In this document: in pieces, positions 38,173-40,035 of the stretch
Numbering within the stretch: the stretch's first letter is position 1
Layout: each line of letters opens with the position of its first letter
Source of the DNA: JAIRTY01 sp050257395
GTDB taxonomy: Bacteria; Actinomycetota; Actinomycetes; Streptosporangiales; Streptosporangiaceae
NCBI GenBank assembly: GCA_050257395.1
Contig: JBLMWU010000227.1
Span: 1-40,035, forward strand
DNA: 40,035 nucleotides
Direction of reading: 5' to 3'
Notes under the pieces: model-generated
What the model was told of the DNA's origin: nothing
The model's input: only the letters and a program-made list of their open reading frames with translations
The model's database searches: none
Program-made: the position numbers and the translations under genes

Positions 38173-39495
38173 ATGAACGAAGAGCACGGCGCTGAGCCCG
38201 GCAACGACAGAAACGTGATGGACCCCTCGATCTGGCGGGGCATGACCCAGCGCCGGATGTCACGCCGGAGTGTGCTCGGCGCTGCCGGGGCCGGCGGGCT
38301 CGCCGCCTTCCTGGCGGCCTGCGGGGTCCAGGGCCAGACCGGCACCGGCGGCGGCACCTCCACCAGCGGAGCCGGGTCGGCCTCCTGGTGGGCCAAGCAG
38401 AAGCTGAACAAGACCGTCAACTTCGCCAACTGGCCGTACTACATCGACGTCCTCAGCGGCAAGCACCCCAGCCTCGAGCACTTCACCGCCACCACCGGCA
38501 TCAAGGTCAACTACACCGAGCCGATCAGCGACAACCTGCCCTTCTACGCCAAGATCAGGCCGTCGCTGCAGGCCAAGCAGTACACCGGCTTCGACATCAT
38601 CGTCATGACCAACAACAGCCCGCCGCTGGGCTACCTGATCGACTTCGGCTGGCTGACCCCGCTCGACCAGTCGATGATGACGAACTTCAACAAGTACGCC
38701 GGGCCGCTGATCAAGAACCCCGCCTGGGACCGCGGCAACAAGTACACGATGGCCTGGCAGTCCGGCTGGACCGCGATCGGCTACAACTCCTCGGCGGTCA
38801 AGAACCCGGGCAGCAGCATCGGGCTGCTGTTCGACAAGAAGTACGCGGGCAAGGTCGGCATGATGAACGACCCGCAGGAACTCGGCAGCGTGGGCCTGCT
38901 GGCGATCGGGGTCGACCCGGCCACCTCCACCGAGTCAGACTGGGCGAAGGCCGCCAAGTTCCTGAAGCAGCAGAAGAGCGACGGCATCGTCCGCGCCTAC
39001 TACGACCAGAGCTACATCGACCACCTCAAGAACGGCGACATCCTGGTCACCCAGGCCTGGTCCGGCGACATCTTCCAGGCCGACCTGAACAGCAAGTACA
39101 AGAACCTCAAGCTGCTCATCCCCAATGAGGGCGGCATGTTCTGGACCGACAACATGTGCATCCCCATGTACGCCCAGAACCCGAAGGACGCCATGACCCT
39201 CATGGACTACTACTACGACCCGAATGTGCAGGCCGTGGTGGAGTACTACGACGACTACGTCTGCCCGGTCCCGGCGGCCAAGAACGTGCTGCTGAGCCCG
39301 AGCGGGTGGGCGGCCCAGGCGCTCGCGCAGATGAAGCCGGAGATCGGCCTGCCGACATCGGTGACGGCGAACGCGCCGACGGTCTTCCCGACCCCGGACT
39401 ACATCAAGAACTCCCGGCCCTACTACCAGTACAAGAGCCAGGAAGAGCTGAACGCGTGGAACAACCTGTTCTTGCCGATCACCCAGGGCGCGTAG
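38173..39495 (+). CDS. potD: Polyamine ABC transporter substrate-binding lipoprotein, Tat-exported
   Basis: A 440-residue PotD-like extracellular binding protein. The signal has a twin-arginine motif (SRRSVLGAAG, R31-R32) and a lipobox ending LAAC (C50), so it is probably exported folded by Tat and lipid-anchored. A Ser/Thr/Gly linker (GGGTSTSGAGSA) follows. The binding domain includes VNFANWPYYID, GIKVNYTEPISDN and TWAWSGDI-like VTQAWSGDIFQADL, typical of spermidine/putrescine binders. The start is supported by GAGGAG 7 nt before the ATG. It lies 25 bp downstream of potA and overlaps the start of the permease gene. Confidence 0.9.
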   Translation: MNEEHGAEPGNDRNVMDPSIWRGMTQRRMSRRSVLGAAGAGGLAAFLAACGVQGQTGTGGGTSTSGAGSASWWAKQKLNKTVNFANWPYYIDVLSGKHPSLEHFTATTGIKVNYTEPISDNLPFYAKIRPSLQAKQYTGFDIIVMTNNSPPLGYLIDFGWLTPLDQSMMTNFNKYAGPLIKNPAWDRGNKYTMAWQSGWTAIGYNSSAVKNPGSSIGLLFDKKYAGKVGMMNDPQELGSVGLLAIGVDPATSTESDWAKAAKFLKQQKSDGIVRAYYDQSYIDHLKNGDILVTQAWSGDIFQADLNSKYKNLKLLIPNEGGMFWTDNMCIPMYAQNPKDAMTLMDYYYDPNVQAVVEYYDDYVCPVPAAKNVLLSPSGWAAQALAQMKPEIGLPTSVTANAPTVFPTPDYIKNSRPYYQYKSQEELNAWNNLFLPITQGA

Positions 39496-40035
39496 GCGCA
39501 CGCCGCGGCCGGGTCAGGCTCGGGAAGGCGCTCGCGCCCTATCTCCTGAGCCTGCCGGCCGGGCTGTGGCTGCTCGCGCTGTTCCTGGTCCCGCTGATCG
39601 TGATGCTCTCGCTGTCGCTGCAGACGTGCAACTTCGGCACCGGGGCCTGCACCATGACCTGGCACTGGGGCGAGTTCTGGCAGCAGGTCAGCCTGTACCA
39701 CGCCCAGTTCCTCATCAGTTTCTACTTCGCCGGTGCCGCGACGCTGATCGACCTGGTGGTGTCGTTCCCGATCGCCTACTGGATCGCCTTCCACGGCGGG
39801 AACAAGAAGAACTTCTTCCTGCTCATGCTGCTGGTGCCGTTCTTCGTGTCCTTCGTGATCCGCACCGTGGTGTGGCAGTTCATCCTGTCCGACCAGGGCA
39901 TCATCCTGGGCAGCCTGAAAAGCGCCCACCTGCTGCCGCAGAACTTCCACATCCTCGCCACCGGGTGGGCGGTGGTGGCCGGGCTCGCCTACAACTACCT
40001 CCCGTTCACCGCGCTGCCGCTGTATGTGGCGATCG
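39456..40035 (+). CDS. potB: Polyamine ABC transporter permease (partial, runs off the window)
   Basis: At least 193 residues are visible. Hydrophobic helices begin at LPAGLWLLALFLVPLIVMLSLSLQ, continue with FLISFYFAGAATLIDLVVSFPIAYWIAF, then NFFLLMLLVPFFVSFVIRTVVWQFILSDQG and ATGWAVVAGLAYNYLPFTALPLYVAI. This is the PotB-type layout of polyamine permeases. No ATG, GTG or TTG lies in frame between the potD stop and the first helix, so the start is most likely GTG 39456, inside the potD 3' end (40-nt overlap), with an AGGAAGAG site upstream. That gives MEQPVLADHPGRVGARRGRVRLG before the first helix. The 3' end is outside the window. Confidence 0.8.
   Translation, partial: MEQPVLADHPGRVGARRGRVRLGKALAPYLLSLPAGLWLLALFLVPLIVMLSLSLQTCNFGTGACTMTWHWGEFWQQVSLYHAQFLISFYFAGAATLIDLVVSFPIAYWIAFHGGNKKNFFLLMLLVPFFVSFVIRTVVWQFILSDQGIILGSLKSAHLLPQNFHILATGWAVVAGLAYNYLPFTALPLYVAI

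Noticed and set aside
1..40035. tRNA, rRNA, CRISPR array, prophage or plasmid origin
   Set aside because: No cloverleaf, rRNA core, repeat-spacer pattern, integrase or replication gene was seen on either strand.

Overview
The window is high-GC DNA with dense genes, GTG starts, purine-rich ribosome binding sites and an actinobacterial gene set: gpgS next to folP, an ECF41 sigma factor with a fused regulatory domain, GlxA-type and HxlR regulators, GH76 and expansin-like secreted proteins, and a Tat-secreted lipoprotein. I read it as an actinomycete chromosome segment. The order or family cannot be fixed from this sequence. There are no rRNA, tRNA or CRISPR features.

Layout. 0-2.7 kb: gpgS, folP and an extradiol-dioxygenase-like gene in one forward operon. 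2.8-4.9 kb: a DoxX membrane protein, then a GH76 glycosidase behind a structured leader, with a probable ATT start. 4.9-9.1 kb: a glutamine-synthetase-family ligase, an APC amino-acid/amine permease and a GNAT protein. 9.1-11.5 kb (reverse): a short amidohydrolase, a GrpB protein and an isoprenylcysteine-methyltransferase-like protein. 11.6-15.3 kb is a damaged stretch: an intact SDR gene, a frameshifted serine hydrolase, a frameshifted sugar-binding lipoprotein missing its signal peptide, and the 3' end of a secreted glycosidase gene. The last two are both cut at the same short palindrome. 15.4-17.5 kb: a MacB/LolD-type ABC exporter pair behind a palindromic operator candidate. 17.6-19.7 kb: a dihydrofolate-reductase-like protein and a solo TnpB (IS200/IS605 group) with its right-end hairpin. 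20-25.2 kb: a quinone-oxidoreductase-like MDR, a metallo-beta-lactamase-fold hydrolase, an MFS exporter and a divergent HxlR regulator, with three repeated boxes between the last two. 25.3-29.9 kb: a DUF1269 protein, an epimerase-sigma factor operon with an ECF41-type promoter, a GlxA-like regulator, a rhodanese and an adenosine-specific kinase. 30-32.9 kb: small membrane and secreted proteins and an expansin-like protein. 33.1-40 kb: a polyamine locus (class III aminotransferase, Lrp/AsnC regulator, aldehyde dehydrogenase, potA, potD, partial potB).

How the genes work together. The last 7 kb reads as uptake and catabolism of putrescine or spermidine: PotADB imports, the aminotransferase makes the aminoaldehyde, and the dehydrogenase oxidises it, probably to GABA. 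A shared box (TCAACTGAWT-type) lies both in the lrp/aldH divergent region and before potA, so one Lrp-family protein may control the whole set. The epimerase-sigma pair has a promoter matching TGTCAC-N16-CGTC, which implies a self-contained autoregulated ECF41 module. The MFS/HxlR/MBL/MDR group looks like an inducible efflux and detoxification locus. Several frameshifts and one truncation junction cluster at 13-15 kb and could be real gene decay or assembly error. I found no clearly new multi-gene system. The best leads are the GH76 leader with its non-canonical start, the ECF41 promoter match, the shared Lrp-type box, the TnpB guide RNA end and the 14.76 kb junction.
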